This document shows, in pieces, positions 55,313 through 64,000 of a DNA stretch of 64,000 nt. Position 1 is the first letter of the stretch, and the number at the start of each line of letters is the position of its first letter. The notes below the pieces were generated by a model. It made no database searches. It saw only the letters and a list, made by a program, of their open reading frames with translations, and was not told the DNA's origin. The stretch is from NCBI GenBank assembly GCA_965249215.1, contig CBDFLN010000001.1:1-64000 (forward strand), given 5' to 3'. The position numbers were made by a program, and so were the translations under genes. Origin of the DNA: G963667675 sp965249215 (GTDB lineage Bacteria; Chloroflexota; Dehalococcoidia; Lucifugimonadales; UBA3495).

Positions 55313-56065
55313 CTATGGCCACGTTACGCCGAACTCATCTCGATGGACGATGTGCCCCGTGAAGGTTGAGGCATCCTGTTGCGCCAGCCACACCGTCGCG
55401 GGAACTACCTCCTCGGGGGATGAAGGTGTGCGTCCCCAACGGTCGTGTGCAGGGTCCCAGTCTGTGGTCATGGCCGAGGCGATAAGGCCCGGGCCAAGGG
55501 CGTTTACTGCGATGTTGTAGCGCTTCACGTCCAGCGCCAGGTTCAGGGTGAAACGATCCAGAGCTGCCTTGGATGGTCCGTACACGAGGCTTTCTGACTC
55601 TTCCCAGATGGCGCTGCGAGAGGAGATGTTGATGATGCTGCCGCGCCGTCGCTCAACCATTCCGGGCAGCGTGTACTTGCACATCAGAAATGGCCCCCGT
55701 ACGTTGACGGCCATCACCTTATCCCAATTGGCGACATTGAACTCACCGATTGGGCCGTCGAGCAAGAGCCCCGCGTTGTTAATGAGCACATCGATGGGCC
55801 CAACGTCAGTCAGGGTGCGCTCCACCAGAGCCTTCACCTGGCCCTCGTCCACCACATCGCATGGTATGGCTATCGCCTTGCCGCCTCCTTCTGTGATTTC
55901 GCGCACCGTCTCCTCCAGTGACCCTTCTGGTCCACCGGAGACAGTCCGCTGAGTTCGTGCAGACGCCACCACAATCGCACCCTCTGCGGCCAGGCCCAGA
56001 GCCAGGCCTCGACCAATACCTCGGCTGGCGCCGGTGATAACCGCGACCTTGCCTTTAAGGCTCAT
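55313..56065 (-). CDS. Short-chain dehydrogenase/reductase
   Basis: The 250-residue classical SDR shows the NAD(P)-binding TGASRGIG motif, NNAG, the catalytic Ser in INISSRSA and Tyr-x-x-x-Lys in YGPSK. Charged SARTQR after the second strand suggests NADP preference. It resembles FabG-type 3-oxoacyl-ACP reductases, but many SDRs share these motifs and the substrate is unknown. It is the first gene of an operon with the methyltransferase-like gene 10 bp downstream. Confidence 0.9.
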   Translation of the reverse strand: MSLKGKVAVITGASRGIGRGLALGLAAEGAIVVASARTQRTVSGGPEGSLEETVREITEGGGKAIAIPCDVVDEGQVKALVERTLTDVGPIDVLINNAGLLLDGPIGEFNVANWDKVMAVNVRGPFLMCKYTLPGMVERRRGSIINISSRSAIWEESESLVYGPSKAALDRFTLNLALDVKRYNIAVNALGPGLIASAMTTDWDPAHDRWGRTPSSPEEVVPATVWLAQQDASTFTGHIVHRDEFGVTWP

Positions 56066-56255
56066 ATAGAACTCACCCCGCTGTAAACTTCAGCCCGGCA
56101 TCGGCAGCCTACAGGCCCCCGGGCTGAGACGTCAAGCACTACGTATCCCACATCAGCAGAGATGCTGGGATTGTGCTCTTTGCCCTCCTGAGGTACATCC
56201 ATGCCTGTTGGCAATCAGCACAAGTGGGACAGATTAGGACCCGAGAAGATTATTA

Positions 56256-57254
56256 TTATGAAGAGCTGCGTGGGAGCTCCCTGAGGGTCTTGTTGTAGCG
56301 CCTTCGCCGTTGTAGCGTCTTCGCCGTAGCGTCTGGAGCCTGCACCTCCTTTCTCCGTTGGAGGATCTGCTCCCGCCTTCCGTTGAGCATGTCTGCGGGC
56401 GTCACGTTGGCCAGCGCCTTGTGATAGCGTCGGTAGTTGTAGTAGGCCACGAAGGCGGCGATTGCTGCTTCCAGGGCAGAAGGCATCTCGTAGGGGACCT
56501 GTTTGACGTCCCGCTTGATACTCTGGTGATAGCGCTCGAGCTTGCCATTGGTCTGAGGGTGGAACGGCGCGGCCAGAATGTGCTTGATTCCCACCAGGTG
56601 CAGGTAGTCTCTGAAGCCACGGGAGACATAACCTGAGCCGTTATCGCTCAGCAGGCTGGTCCGGTCGGCCACTGGGACCTCAGTCATGCCGGTCTTGTCC
56701 ACGGCCTCTTGGACCACCTCGATGAGAGAGTCGGTGGTCATGTCCCGCTGGAGCTTGTGGGCCAGTATGAAGCGGGAGTAGTCGTCCATCACGGTGACCA
56801 GGTAGTAGTAGCCCCAACCGATCACCTTGAAGTAGGAGGCGTCGGTAGCCCACATCTGGTGAGGGCCGCTGGTCTTGCGATGGTACTCTTTGCCGGCCTT
56901 GAGCTGCATCTCGGGTGACTTCACAAGACCTTCTCTGCACAGGATGCGATACACAGTGGACTCGGATACAGCGAAGGCCAGGTTGTCTGTAGACCACGCT
57001 GCCAACTGGCGGCTACTTAGCTCCGGCATCTCCCTGGCCGCTTCCAGGATCGACCGTTCCTCCTGAGGTCTAAGGCGGTTCCACGGTGGAGCGCTGGCTC
57101 CAGGTCGGTCCTCGAGACCTTGTTGATGGTGTTGTCGCATCAACCACCGATAGTAGGTGCTCTTGGGAACACCCAGGTCTCTGAGCACCCGACGCTTGGC
57201 CAGCGGTGATGCGGCTACACTGGCCAGGACCGTCGCCTTCTCAACGGCGCTCAT
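56256..57254 (-). CDS. IS3-type transposase OrfB (copy C)
   Basis: 332 residues, 8 fewer than copies A and B; the core DDE motifs are identical. The C-terminal tail is altered (EVQAPDATAKTLQRRRRY) where the short direct repeat has a different copy number. Confidence 0.92.
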   Translation of the reverse strand: MSAVEKATVLASVAASPLAKRRVLRDLGVPKSTYYRWLMRQHHQQGLEDRPGASAPPWNRLRPQEERSILEAAREMPELSSRQLAAWSTDNLAFAVSESTVYRILCREGLVKSPEMQLKAGKEYHRKTSGPHQMWATDASYFKVIGWGYYYLVTVMDDYSRFILAHKLQRDMTTDSLIEVVQEAVDKTGMTEVPVADRTSLLSDNGSGYVSRGFRDYLHLVGIKHILAAPFHPQTNGKLERYHQSIKRDVKQVPYEMPSALEAAIAAFVAYYNYRRYHKALANVTPADMLNGRREQILQRRKEVQAPDATAKTLQRRRRYNKTLRELPRSSS

Positions 57255-57658
57255 CCGCTGGTACCGACGCCGTTCTGGGGCATTGGTATGGCCGTTTTTT
57301 TCAGACGGTAGACCTCGAGGGATAGCTCGGCTACCAGCTGCTTGAGCTCGCCGTTCTCCCGCTTGAGATCCTGGATCTCCTGCCGGGTGGCATCGCGCAC
57401 CGTGTCACGGGACAGCCGCTCCCTGCCCGCCTCCATGAACTCCTTGGTCCACGAGTAGTAGGAGTGGGGCTTGATACCCTCCCGCCGGCACAGGTCGTTC
57501 ACGGTGACCTCGCGGCGGAAGCCCTCCAGCACGATACGGATCTTCTCTTCCGGGGTGTATTTGCGCCGGGTAGCCGCTCTAACTCGTCGAACGAAGGACC
57601 TAGTCTGCTCCGACCGCTGATCGGCGGCCTCGGCCTTGCTGACGTCTGACTGGGACAT
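57251..57658 (-). CDS. IS3-type transposase OrfA (copy C)
   Basis: 135 residues from the ATG at 57658 after AAAGGAG, identical in sequence to OrfA of copy A as far as I can see. A7 run present; overlaps orfB by 4 bp. Confidence 0.9.
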   Translation of the reverse strand: MSQSDVSKAEAADQRSEQTRSFVRRVRAATRRKYTPEEKIRIVLEGFRREVTVNDLCRREGIKPHSYYSWTKEFMEAGRERLSRDTVRDATRQEIQDLKRENGELKQLVAELSLEVYRLKKTAIPMPQNGVGTSG

Positions 57659-57958
57659 CGCTGCTCCTTTCATGAGGTACTCTACCCTCACTTCAGGAGC
57701 TCACACCACTCTTAGACTCTCGGGTTTTCTACCCCTCTCACGTGTCCCATTATCGCTGACGGTCTACAATCCATGCCCCATTTGGACTCATACTTCCCAA
57801 CGCTTTTAGGCCAAAGCCTTGGCCCTTCTTTCCCTCGCAAGGGCTCACGGGTCGTGAAACAATAGTTTTTGGTGGAGTGGGACAGGCTCCTTGAGGGTTT
57901 CTGGTCGTGGTAAGCGCAAGCCGAAGGATATCTCCACGCTAAGAATCCCGGTTTGGTG

Positions 57959-58171
57959 ATGAAGAAATATCGCCTTGCGCTCATGTTTGCGGTGACTGCG
58001 ATGATGGTAATAGCAGTCGCGGCCCTGACTGTGAACATTGTCATCGGGGATGCGGCTGAGAAGAACCTGGTGGGTATCGCCGTGGAGAACTCAGCTCGAG
58101 ATGCGGCGCATATCGAGTCCCTTCTAAGGAGCCAGTGGGTGCTCAACGTGCGCGCTGTGCTGGACGACTAG
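57959..58171 (+). pseudogene. N-terminal stub of a membrane sensor protein
   Basis: From the ATG at 57959 (in-frame GTG and TTG lie just upstream) about 70 residues encode one transmembrane helix (LMFAVTAMMVIAVAALTVNI) and the start of a periplasmic segment (KNLVGIAVENSARDAAHIES), as in sensor histidine kinases. The frame stops at 58171 with no kinase domain following. A response-regulator gene is 88 bp downstream. Probably a truncated two-component sensor. Confidence 0.5.
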
Positions 58172-58259
58172 ATGAAGGGGACTTGGTTAGGTGAAAAGAG
58201 TTACCCCTGTGGTTTCTCTACTTTGGCAGGCATGAGGCCCGTAGGATGGGAAGACAGTA

Positions 58260-58691
58260 GTGCACTTTGAGAGAAGAGGCCCGGATAGAAGCAGCCCACC
58301 GGAACCTCTGTATCGGATCTTAGTGGTGGACGATGATCGCATGGTCCTGCTCCTTCTGGACAGGATCCTGTCTGCCGAAGGTTACCAGGTGGTCTGTGCC
58401 TCTGATGGTAAGCAGGCCCTTGAGCTGCTGGAGGAGGATAAGTTCGGCCTCGTCATCACGGACGTTGTCTTGCCCGGACGCCTGAGTGGGATGGACGTGC
58501 TGGCAGCAGCCAGACGCATAGACCCAGCGTATCGGGTTGTTGTCGTCACAGGCTTTCATTCTGTGGAGGAGGCGCAACTGGCGCTCAAGCTCGGTGCGGC
58601 GGACTACCGTCCCAAACCTTTCAACGTGAGCTGGATATTGCTGACCGTCAAAAGAGCCCTGCGCTCAAGGAGCGACTACCTCGAGCTCTGA
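58260..58691 (+). CDS. Single-domain response regulator (CheY-like)
   Basis: The 143-residue receiver domain has the acidic pocket (ILVVDDDRMV), phospho-acceptor Asp in LVITDVVLPG, Thr in VVVVTGFHS, and Lys in DYRPKPF. There is no output domain, so it would act by protein interaction. It starts at a GTG with a weak purine-rich site. The preceding sensor gene is truncated, so its kinase is unknown. Confidence 0.85.
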   Translation: MHFERRGPDRSSPPEPLYRILVVDDDRMVLLLLDRILSAEGYQVVCASDGKQALELLEEDKFGLVITDVVLPGRLSGMDVLAAARRIDPAYRVVVVTGFHSVEEAQLALKLGAADYRPKPFNVSWILLTVKRALRSRSDYLEL

Positions 58692-58803
58692 AGCGAAGCT
58701 CCCTGAAGAGACCTCTTCTGCCGACTCACTGTGAGGCTCATAGGATTCGGGGTTGTGTAACGAACTGGACGCCTTCTGGAGTTTGTCGATGACCAGTACA
58801 GTC

Positions 58804-59508
58804 TTACGAAGGCTCAAGCTCTTTCAGGATGGGCACTTCCTGGAGCTTCTGCCCCACCTCATCCCAGTAAAACCCCTCCGGTCTTGGGTAGGCACGCGAG
58901 CAGGCGATCACCTCCTCAGGTGTGCCGATGTAGTCCAGGGCTATGTCATGGCGCGTCATCGGGATGGGGTCGTCCAGAATTTGCATCTGATGAACGGTCG
59001 TGACAACAGGGGTGTGTGAGTCAACAAGGGCTAGCGTTCTCACCAGGGCATACTCCAGATCGGAGAAGCCTCCGCCCTTGCCGAGCCTGGCGCCATCCCT
59101 CCGCACCGCCACCGCGCCGCAGACGATAAGATCGATGGGGCGCATCTCTTTGGGGTGGACCAGACGGCCTAGCTTAAAAGCGCCCCGGATGGTGCTGGCC
59201 AGGGAATAGTCTTTGATGGAGTCTGGGTCTAGCTCCAGGAAGCATTTGGTACTGGTCAGTCGTGGCACGGCCATGCAGATGACCTTGCCCTCTAGAAGGG
59301 CCTGTTTTCTTAGTGGCCGCTGAGGGGAGTCCGGGTTACACTTGATGCTCCGGGCCTCTTGCCAGACTTTCAGCCCGGAGATCTGCTGTTGGACCTGAAG
59401 GGCTCCGGCAAAGTTCGGGATGCGACCGTAAGCGCCCGGGAAGCGGGCAACTTTGGCCTCGGTCATGCTCTGCCAGACGCGGTCACGGATCTCGGCCTTC
59501 GAATTCAC
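58804..59508 (-). CDS. 5-formyltetrahydrofolate cyclo-ligase-like protein
   Basis: The 234-residue protein has the C-terminal family signature DGARLGKGGGFSDLEYALVR (Gly-rich, ATP-binding part) and PRLTSTKCFLELDP in the core. The family converts 5-formyl-THF to 5,10-methenyl-THF. The N-terminal part is atypical for short E. coli-type enzymes but fits the MTHFSD-like branch (AEIRDRVWQSMTEAKVARFP). It begins 8 bp after the D-2-hydroxyacid dehydrogenase stop on the same strand, so the two are probably co-transcribed. Confidence 0.85.
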   Translation of the reverse strand: MNSKAEIRDRVWQSMTEAKVARFPGAYGRIPNFAGALQVQQQISGLKVWQEARSIKCNPDSPQRPLRKQALLEGKVICMAVPRLTSTKCFLELDPDSIKDYSLASTIRGAFKLGRLVHPKEMRPIDLIVCGAVAVRRDGARLGKGGGFSDLEYALVRTLALVDSHTPVVTTVHQMQILDDPIPMTRHDIALDYIGTPEEVIACSRAYPRPEGFYWDEVGQKLQEVPILKELEPS

Positions 59509-59516
59509 TGGAGGAC

Positions 59517-60503
59517 CTATATTGGACGACTTCGGGCCTTCCCCAGCACGTCCGGGTTGAGCGCCCGAAGCGGCTGGCCCCGCAGGTAGGCTGCAATATC
59601 CTCAACGGTCTCCGTATAGAAGACCCGGTATCCATCCTCCGTCACGTACCCGATGTGAGGGGTCAGGACCGCGTTGTCCAGGCGGGTGAAGGGGTGGCCC
59701 GGTGGCAAGGGCTCCTGATCGAAGACGTCCAGTCCTGATCCGGCGATTGCCCGGTCCTGAAGCACTTGAATCAGAGCAGCCTCGTCAACGATAGGGCCCC
59801 GGGAGGTGTTGACAAGGTAGGACGTGGGCTTCATGAGCCCCAGCTCGCGAGCGCCTACCAGGCCCTTGGTCCGATCGCTCAGCACTAGATGGATGGTCAC
59901 GATATCTGATCGAGCGAAGAGATCGTCTTTGCTCACCAGCGTGGCGCCGAACTGGGCGGCTCGCTCCGCGGTCAGGTTCTGGCTCCAGGCGATGACCGAC
60001 ATCCCGAAGGCGCTGCCGACGGTGGCCACCTGTGAGCCCAACCGGCCCAGGCCCAGAACACCCAGCACCTTGTCCTGGAGGTCGATGCCCACCCTTGTCT
60101 GCCAGCGGCCCTGACGGATAGCAGCGTCCTCCATGGGGATGTGTCGCAGGAGGGACAGAATCAGGCCCCACGTCAGCTCCGCGGTGGATGGGCCTGATCC
60201 GCCGGTGCCGCACACCAGGACCCCCAGCTCGGTGGCCGCGCCCACGTCTATGGAGGCGTTTCGCATCCCCGTAGTGACCAGGAGCCGGAGGTCCGGGAGG
60301 CGTTCCAGGAGCCTGCGGGGGAAGGGCGTCCGCTCCCTCATAGCTGTCACCACCTCGAAGCCTTGAAGGCGGTCCGCCACCGCGTCCGGGTCCGCCAGGT
60401 GGTCGATGAAGACCTGGACCTGGACCTCCGAGGGGAGGACACTCCAGTCGGCCATGTTCAGGGCGACCTCCTGGTAGTCGTCCAGGACTGCAACTCTCAC
60501 CAT
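59517..60503 (-). CDS. D-2-hydroxyacid dehydrogenase family protein
   Basis: The 328-residue protein starts at the ATG at 60503 after TGGAGG. The NAD-binding motif is GVLGLGRLGSQVA; catalytic Arg, Glu and His are in NTSRGPIVDE, LDVFDQEP and LTPHIGY. It resembles phosphoglycerate-dehydrogenase/hydroxypyruvate-reductase relatives and would reduce a 2-keto acid with NAD(P)H; the substrate is unknown. The following cyclo-ligase gene is 8 bp away. Confidence 0.92.
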   Translation of the reverse strand: MVRVAVLDDYQEVALNMADWSVLPSEVQVQVFIDHLADPDAVADRLQGFEVVTAMRERTPFPRRLLERLPDLRLLVTTGMRNASIDVGAATELGVLVCGTGGSGPSTAELTWGLILSLLRHIPMEDAAIRQGRWQTRVGIDLQDKVLGVLGLGRLGSQVATVGSAFGMSVIAWSQNLTAERAAQFGATLVSKDDLFARSDIVTIHLVLSDRTKGLVGARELGLMKPTSYLVNTSRGPIVDEAALIQVLQDRAIAGSGLDVFDQEPLPPGHPFTRLDNAVLTPHIGYVTEDGYRVFYTETVEDIAAYLRGQPLRALNPDVLGKARSRPI

Positions 60504-60676
60504 GGGGCACCTCCAAAAGGACAAGGGTCAAAAGCGCTTCTGACTTGGACGCCACTATCCTTCAATCTAGCTTCGGGCAGCCCTACCATATGCGGATTAG
60601 CAAGCTTGGTCAACCCTAGTTTCAGTACGTATCGGAGCTTCTAGCTTCGTATGAGGCTTCCACCTCCCATGCTAGA

Positions 60677-62068
60677 ATGAGGCTCATACCTTCTCTCCTT
60701 TGGCGAGAGGAAAAGGGGCCTCCCTTGGAGTTAAGGCCCAAAAGGGCCGTGGATGCGTCTTCGTCCGGGGTTGTGCTGGGGCGATGGCGGGTTCCGTTCT
60801 ACTATGGCTGGGTCATCGTCGGCGTCGTCTTCCTGGCCGAGTTCATCGCTGCCGCTGGGGGGCAGATCACCATCCCGTTGTTCTTCGAGCCCATGAGCGA
60901 TGAGCTTGGCTGGTCCCTCACACTGCTCACGGGTGCCCTGTTTGCCCAGGCCCTCGCCTACATGTTCGTGGCCCCGTTTCTCGGGTTCCTGGTGGACCGA
61001 TTTGGTGCACGACCGTTGATGGCCATCGGCTCCCTCATCGCCGGCATTGGACTTGTTTTCCTCATGGGCATCCAGGAGATATGGCAGTTCTGGATACTCT
61101 ATGCGCTGGTCGGCGCACTGGGGTTGCACGAGATGGGCCAGTTCACGGGGCCCATAGTGATCGCCAAATGGTTTGTCCGACTTCGGGGTCGAGCTATGGC
61201 ATTGGGCACTCTGGGGACCACAGTGGGGGGCATGGCCATGGCTCCGGTCATCGGCCTGCTCATCAGCACGGTAGGCTGGCGACAGACCTGGGGGCTGATG
61301 GGGGTCACGGTCCTGGTGGTGATGGTGCCCACGGTGCTGATATTCATGCGACGCCAGCCGGAAGACCTGGGTTTGCAGCCTGATGGAGACCCACTGGAGT
61401 TGGAGTCAGAAACCGCGGAGGCGGAAGGAGTCCGGGCCACCTCCGCAGCAGCCCATGATCCTGTATGGACCCTGCAGGAGGCCCTCCGCACGCGTACTTT
61501 GTGGATCCTGATTATCGCCCTGAATCTAGTCAGTTTCCCGGCTGGAGTGATCGGGGTCCACATGGTGCCCTATTATACCCTTGTGCAAGGCATGTCTGCC
61601 CAAGGTGCTAGCTATGTCCTAACCGCACGGCTTTTCACGGCTACCTTATCTCGGATCTTGTGGGGCTTTTTGGTGGAGCGGGTCCCGGTGCGGGTTTGCC
61701 TGGCCATCTCATTCCTGTTTCGATCCCTGGGCCCCATCTCTCTTGTCGTGGTGCCCTATCCATACAACATCGTCGCCGTGGTGCTCTCCTCCGCCGTGGG
61801 AGGGGCCTTGGGTATCCTTCAGCCCATGGTCTTCGCGAACTATTACGGAAGGCGTTTCACAGGGAGCATCCAGGGGACAATGCGGCCGCTGCTGACTATC
61901 TCCCCTCTGACGGGGCCGCTCCTTGTGGCGCTGCTCTACGACGCCACCGAGTCCTTCGACTTGGCCTTTATCATTGCGACTGGGCTTGGCCTCCTGTCGA
62001 CTGTGGTTGTGCTGTTCGCCAAACCGCCGGTGAGCCCTGCCCTGAGCGCCCAGCCAGCGGCACCGTAA
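60677..62068 (+). CDS. MFS transporter, monocarboxylate/oxalate-formate-like
   Basis: The 463-residue protein has about 12 hydrophobic segments with a central charged loop at about 230-265 (ELESETAEAEGVRATSAAAH). The MFS motif A is GFLVDRFGARPL after the second helix. The arrangement resembles OFA-type and monocarboxylate carriers. The N-terminal 35 residues are cytoplasmic and basic. It lies divergently from the hydroxyacid dehydrogenase gene with about 170 bp between, so it could import that enzyme's organic-acid substrate. No clear ribosome site decides the start. Confidence 0.85.
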   Translation: MRLIPSLLWREEKGPPLELRPKRAVDASSSGVVLGRWRVPFYYGWVIVGVVFLAEFIAAAGGQITIPLFFEPMSDELGWSLTLLTGALFAQALAYMFVAPFLGFLVDRFGARPLMAIGSLIAGIGLVFLMGIQEIWQFWILYALVGALGLHEMGQFTGPIVIAKWFVRLRGRAMALGTLGTTVGGMAMAPVIGLLISTVGWRQTWGLMGVTVLVVMVPTVLIFMRRQPEDLGLQPDGDPLELESETAEAEGVRATSAAAHDPVWTLQEALRTRTLWILIIALNLVSFPAGVIGVHMVPYYTLVQGMSAQGASYVLTARLFTATLSRILWGFLVERVPVRVCLAISFLFRSLGPISLVVVPYPYNIVAVVLSSAVGGALGILQPMVFANYYGRRFTGSIQGTMRPLLTISPLTGPLLVALLYDATESFDLAFIIATGLGLLSTVVVLFAKPPVSPALSAQPAAP

Positions 62069-62130
62069 AAGCGAGCGCTTCCATGCCATAACAAGGAGAT
62101 TAGGGTGGGGAAAAGAGGGCCCCGGTCTGG

Positions 62131-62820
62131 TCAGGCCTCCTCTTTGGTGGCGATGGGGAGGCCGTCCCGATGGTGGACCGGGATCGCGAAGGGGAAGCGG
62201 TCGATCTGAAGGGCAAGCTCCTTGTCCCCCGGGTGGAAGTGGGGCCGGGATGGGTCCCCGTACTTCTGGGCCTCCTCGCCTGCCAGGACCAGCTTGCGAA
62301 TAGCATCCGGGTCGGGCTGGCGATCCCCCAGCAGGTTGCGCAGGTAGAGAGCGCACTGCTCGTCCTCGTCGGTGCGGACCCTGGCCTCGGCGCCCATGGC
62401 CACGATGGTGACCTGAGCCGGAGATGATCGGAGCACGGCTCTGGCTGTGGCTTTGGCGGTGACAAAAGAGCCGAGATAGATCTGAGAGGCCTTGGCGGCC
62501 GCGGCCACCCCCACCGTACCCGCTCGAGTGGACTGGGCCAGGACCTTGCCTGCCACATCGGCCTGCGAGAGCTCGTAGGGGGAGTTCCCGAGGTCGAATT
62601 CAGAGGGCTTTATCCCGTCCACCTCGCCCATACAGAGATCGGCAACCCCCCGGCGCCGGAGCTCCAGTGCCTCTTCCACCTCGGCCACCAGGATGATCTC
62701 TCTTGCGCCTCGGTCCAGAGCGACGGCGGCGGTGGTGAATGCCCGAAAGACGTCGATGATGATGGCGGTGCCCCTGGCCTCTCGAGCGCCTTCAAGGAGG
62801 CTGGTGACCTGTATTTGCAT
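62131..62820 (-). CDS. 2-phosphosulfolactate phosphatase-like protein (ComB family)
   Basis: The protein has 229 residues from the ATG at 62820; an in-frame start at 62850 is possible, and neither has a strong ribosome site. Family motifs include TAIIIDVFRAFTTAAVAL, CMGEVDGIKPSEFDLGNSP and LAQSTRAGTVG. ComB hydrolyses 2-phosphosulfolactate in coenzyme M synthesis, but bacterial relatives act in sulfolactate metabolism or unknown pathways. Mg2+-binding acidic residues are present. It lies about 110 bp downstream of the hydrolase gene on the same strand. Confidence 0.85.
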   Translation of the reverse strand: MQIQVTSLLEGAREARGTAIIIDVFRAFTTAAVALDRGAREIILVAEVEEALELRRRGVADLCMGEVDGIKPSEFDLGNSPYELSQADVAGKVLAQSTRAGTVGVAAAAKASQIYLGSFVTAKATARAVLRSSPAQVTIVAMGAEARVRTDEDEQCALYLRNLLGDRQPDPDAIRKLVLAGEEAQKYGDPSRPHFHPGDKELALQIDRFPFAIPVHHRDGLPIATKEEA

Positions 62821-62929
62821 GTTGGCCTGAGCCCCTTGGCGAGGGTTCACGCGGGGTCACCATGTCGGAGGTGGCACGATGGTGACAGAGCTCCAGTATC
62901 CAGGTCACCACGCGCGCGGGGCGGTGAAG

Positions 62930-64000
62930 CTAGATTGAGCCGCCGTTGCTCTTGCCCAGGAAGTAGTCGTACCTCCACCCGGCGCGCTCCACTACCTCTT
63001 CGATATCCTCGGCCAGCATGAAGCCCTCGTTCACCAAGGACTGGGCTGCCTCTCTGACCTGGTGTAGGTACTCATCCCGGGAGGAGTAGCGCTCCTCGGT
63101 GGAGAGGCGGGGGTCTCCCGCCGCCGACCGGTCGGCGCGGGTCGCGGGGAAGGGGAGCGTCCAGCCCGTAAGGCCACCGGTGATGCCGATGACCAGGTCC
63201 TGATTGCCGATACTTGGGTGCCTGAGGTTCCAGCCAGTATACGTGGCCACTGGAACCGTCAGGTCGGGCAGGCGGATGCCGGCGACCTCGTTGTAATCGT
63301 CATTGATGTCTGAGACCAGGGCGGGATACTCCCCGCCCTGGATGGCGGGCAGCGTTGTTGTCCGGCCGAGATGGGCCTCAGGGCCGTAGTCCAGCCGCAT
63401 GGCCCGGGTCGTCCGGGGTGGCACCCGCATACCGGGCAACCCCGCGAACTTCGGAAGCAGCGTCTCGGACTCGACGGCGGTGCCGTCCGACAGGCTCGGA
63501 TGCCTGCTGGGGGGCGCCGGCTCCCCCGTAGAGACCCACCGGTCTAGGTTCTCCAGAGCCGCCCGAAGTAGAGGCGAGTAGTCCACACTGTTAAAGGGTA
63601 GCTGGCCTCGGACTCCGTCCATGGGGCGGACCTCCAGAGGCGAGAACACACCTGAGCCGTGCTGCGTCCCGGCGAAGTGGTAGCGCCGCACCGAGGGAGA
63701 CTCTGGCGCGTCGGTCATGGTCTCCAGGTCGGAGTGAATCAGTGCAGCGTCACCCCGCCAGTACTCCGCCGAGGTGTTCGTGAACATGATCTTCGGGACA
63801 TTGCTCTGCTCCTCCATTTGGGCAAGGAGCGAGCCGGTCTTGCCAGTTACCGGGTCCCTCTGCTCAGTGTCGGTAAAGGGGAAAAGCTCCGGGATGATAA
63901 AGCACACGTCTTTGGAGGGCTGGCCGAAGCGCAGATTGAACTCACCCCGCATCCCGCCACCGATGTGGGGGATGATGCCGTCCAGGGCAATACGCTCCTC
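62930..64000 (-). CDS. Alpha/beta hydrolase domain protein (Abhydrolase_10-type), 5' end outside window
   Basis: The frame continues upstream to the window edge, so at least 356 residues are visible; the internal Met at 63952 is not the start. IIPHIGGGMRGEFNLRFGQP is a hallmark of the Abhydrolase_10 family, as are FTNTSAEYWRGDAALIH and YHFAGTQHG. These proteins are large alpha/beta hydrolases of unknown substrate, abundant in marine Chloroflexota and in some degraders. The likely nucleophile region is in the missing N-terminal part. His in GTQHG may belong to the catalytic triad. Confidence 0.85.
   Translation of the reverse strand, partial: EERIALDGIIPHIGGGMRGEFNLRFGQPSKDVCFIIPELFPFTDTEQRDPVTGKTGSLLAQMEEQSNVPKIMFTNTSAEYWRGDAALIHSDLETMTDAPESPSVRRYHFAGTQHGSGVFSPLEVRPMDGVRGQLPFNSVDYSPLLRAALENLDRWVSTGEPAPPSRHPSLSDGTAVESETLLPKFAGLPGMRVPPRTTRAMRLDYGPEAHLGRTTTLPAIQGGEYPALVSDINDDYNEVAGIRLPDLTVPVATYTGWNLRHPSIGNQDLVIGITGGLTGWTLPFPATRADRSAAGDPRLSTEERYSSRDEYLHQVREAAQSLVNEGFMLAEDIEEVVERAGWRYDYFLGKSNGGSI

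Larger units (their letters stand above)
56216..57768 (-). mobile_element. IS3-type insertion sequence, copy C (1553 bp) with 9-bp target duplication
   Basis: Same ends as copies A and B. ATCCATGCC occurs immediately left (56207-56215) and right (57769-57777), so this is a clean insertion. The element is 12 bp shorter than A and B because of a repeat-number change at the orfB 3' end. Confidence 0.95.

Overview
The window is GC-rich bacterial DNA. Gene content suggests a Chloroflexota genome, most likely a Dehalococcoidia/SAR202-type lineage: a Gram-positive-type LexA box (GAAC-N4-GTTC), a TM0106-like nuclease, replication-relaxation proteins, an Abhydrolase_10-type hydrolase, a ComB-like phosphatase, and many IS elements. 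This assignment is inference; no rRNA, tRNA or other phylogenetic marker was seen.

Layout. 1-5123 (minus strand): a possible operon of RHH antitoxin, PIN toxin, an N6-adenine DNA methylase with a nuclease-like N-terminus, and a RecB-like nuclease that runs off the left edge. It looks like a defence or restriction cassette. 5374-9165: a replication-relaxation-like gene cut by an IS3-type element (copy A) next to a decayed relative. 9160-14205: gene scraps, a small zinc protein, katG (catalase-peroxidase) with a good promoter, and a broken PD40 beta-propeller lipoprotein. 14206-18697: an IS21-type and an IS1182-type element back to back. 18788-24811: a conjugative-element fragment with an SOS-box promoter, a VirD4/HerA-like ATPase, two replication-relaxation proteins (one frameshifted), a small conserved protein, a PIN protein, and a serine recombinase fused by rearrangement to a transposase tail.

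25313-40315 is one 5000-residue secreted, membrane-anchored protein and the most striking object here. Seven of its fibronectin-III domains each carry an inserted seven-bladed FG-GAP (integrin-type) propeller, 49 blades in all. These are followed by cadherin/Ig-like repeats and a C-terminal transmembrane anchor.

40316-52382 is a graveyard of IS elements (IS3-type copies B and D, IS256, a second IS3 type). They have truncated or scrambled a DnaE-like polymerase, a YedK/HMCES SRAP protein, a repeat-rich secreted-type protein and others. A 48-bp repeat occurs three times here.

52672-64000 is ordinary chromosomal metabolism: a TPP-dependent enzyme, a homocysteine S-methyltransferase-like protein, an SDR oxidoreductase, IS copy C with a 9-bp target duplication, a remnant two-component locus, a 5-formyl-THF cyclo-ligase-like protein, a D-2-hydroxyacid dehydrogenase, an MFS carrier, a 2-phosphosulfolactate phosphatase-like protein and an alpha/beta hydrolase. 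Several genes are broken by one base, some in homopolymers, so read-level checking matters before calling them pseudogenes.
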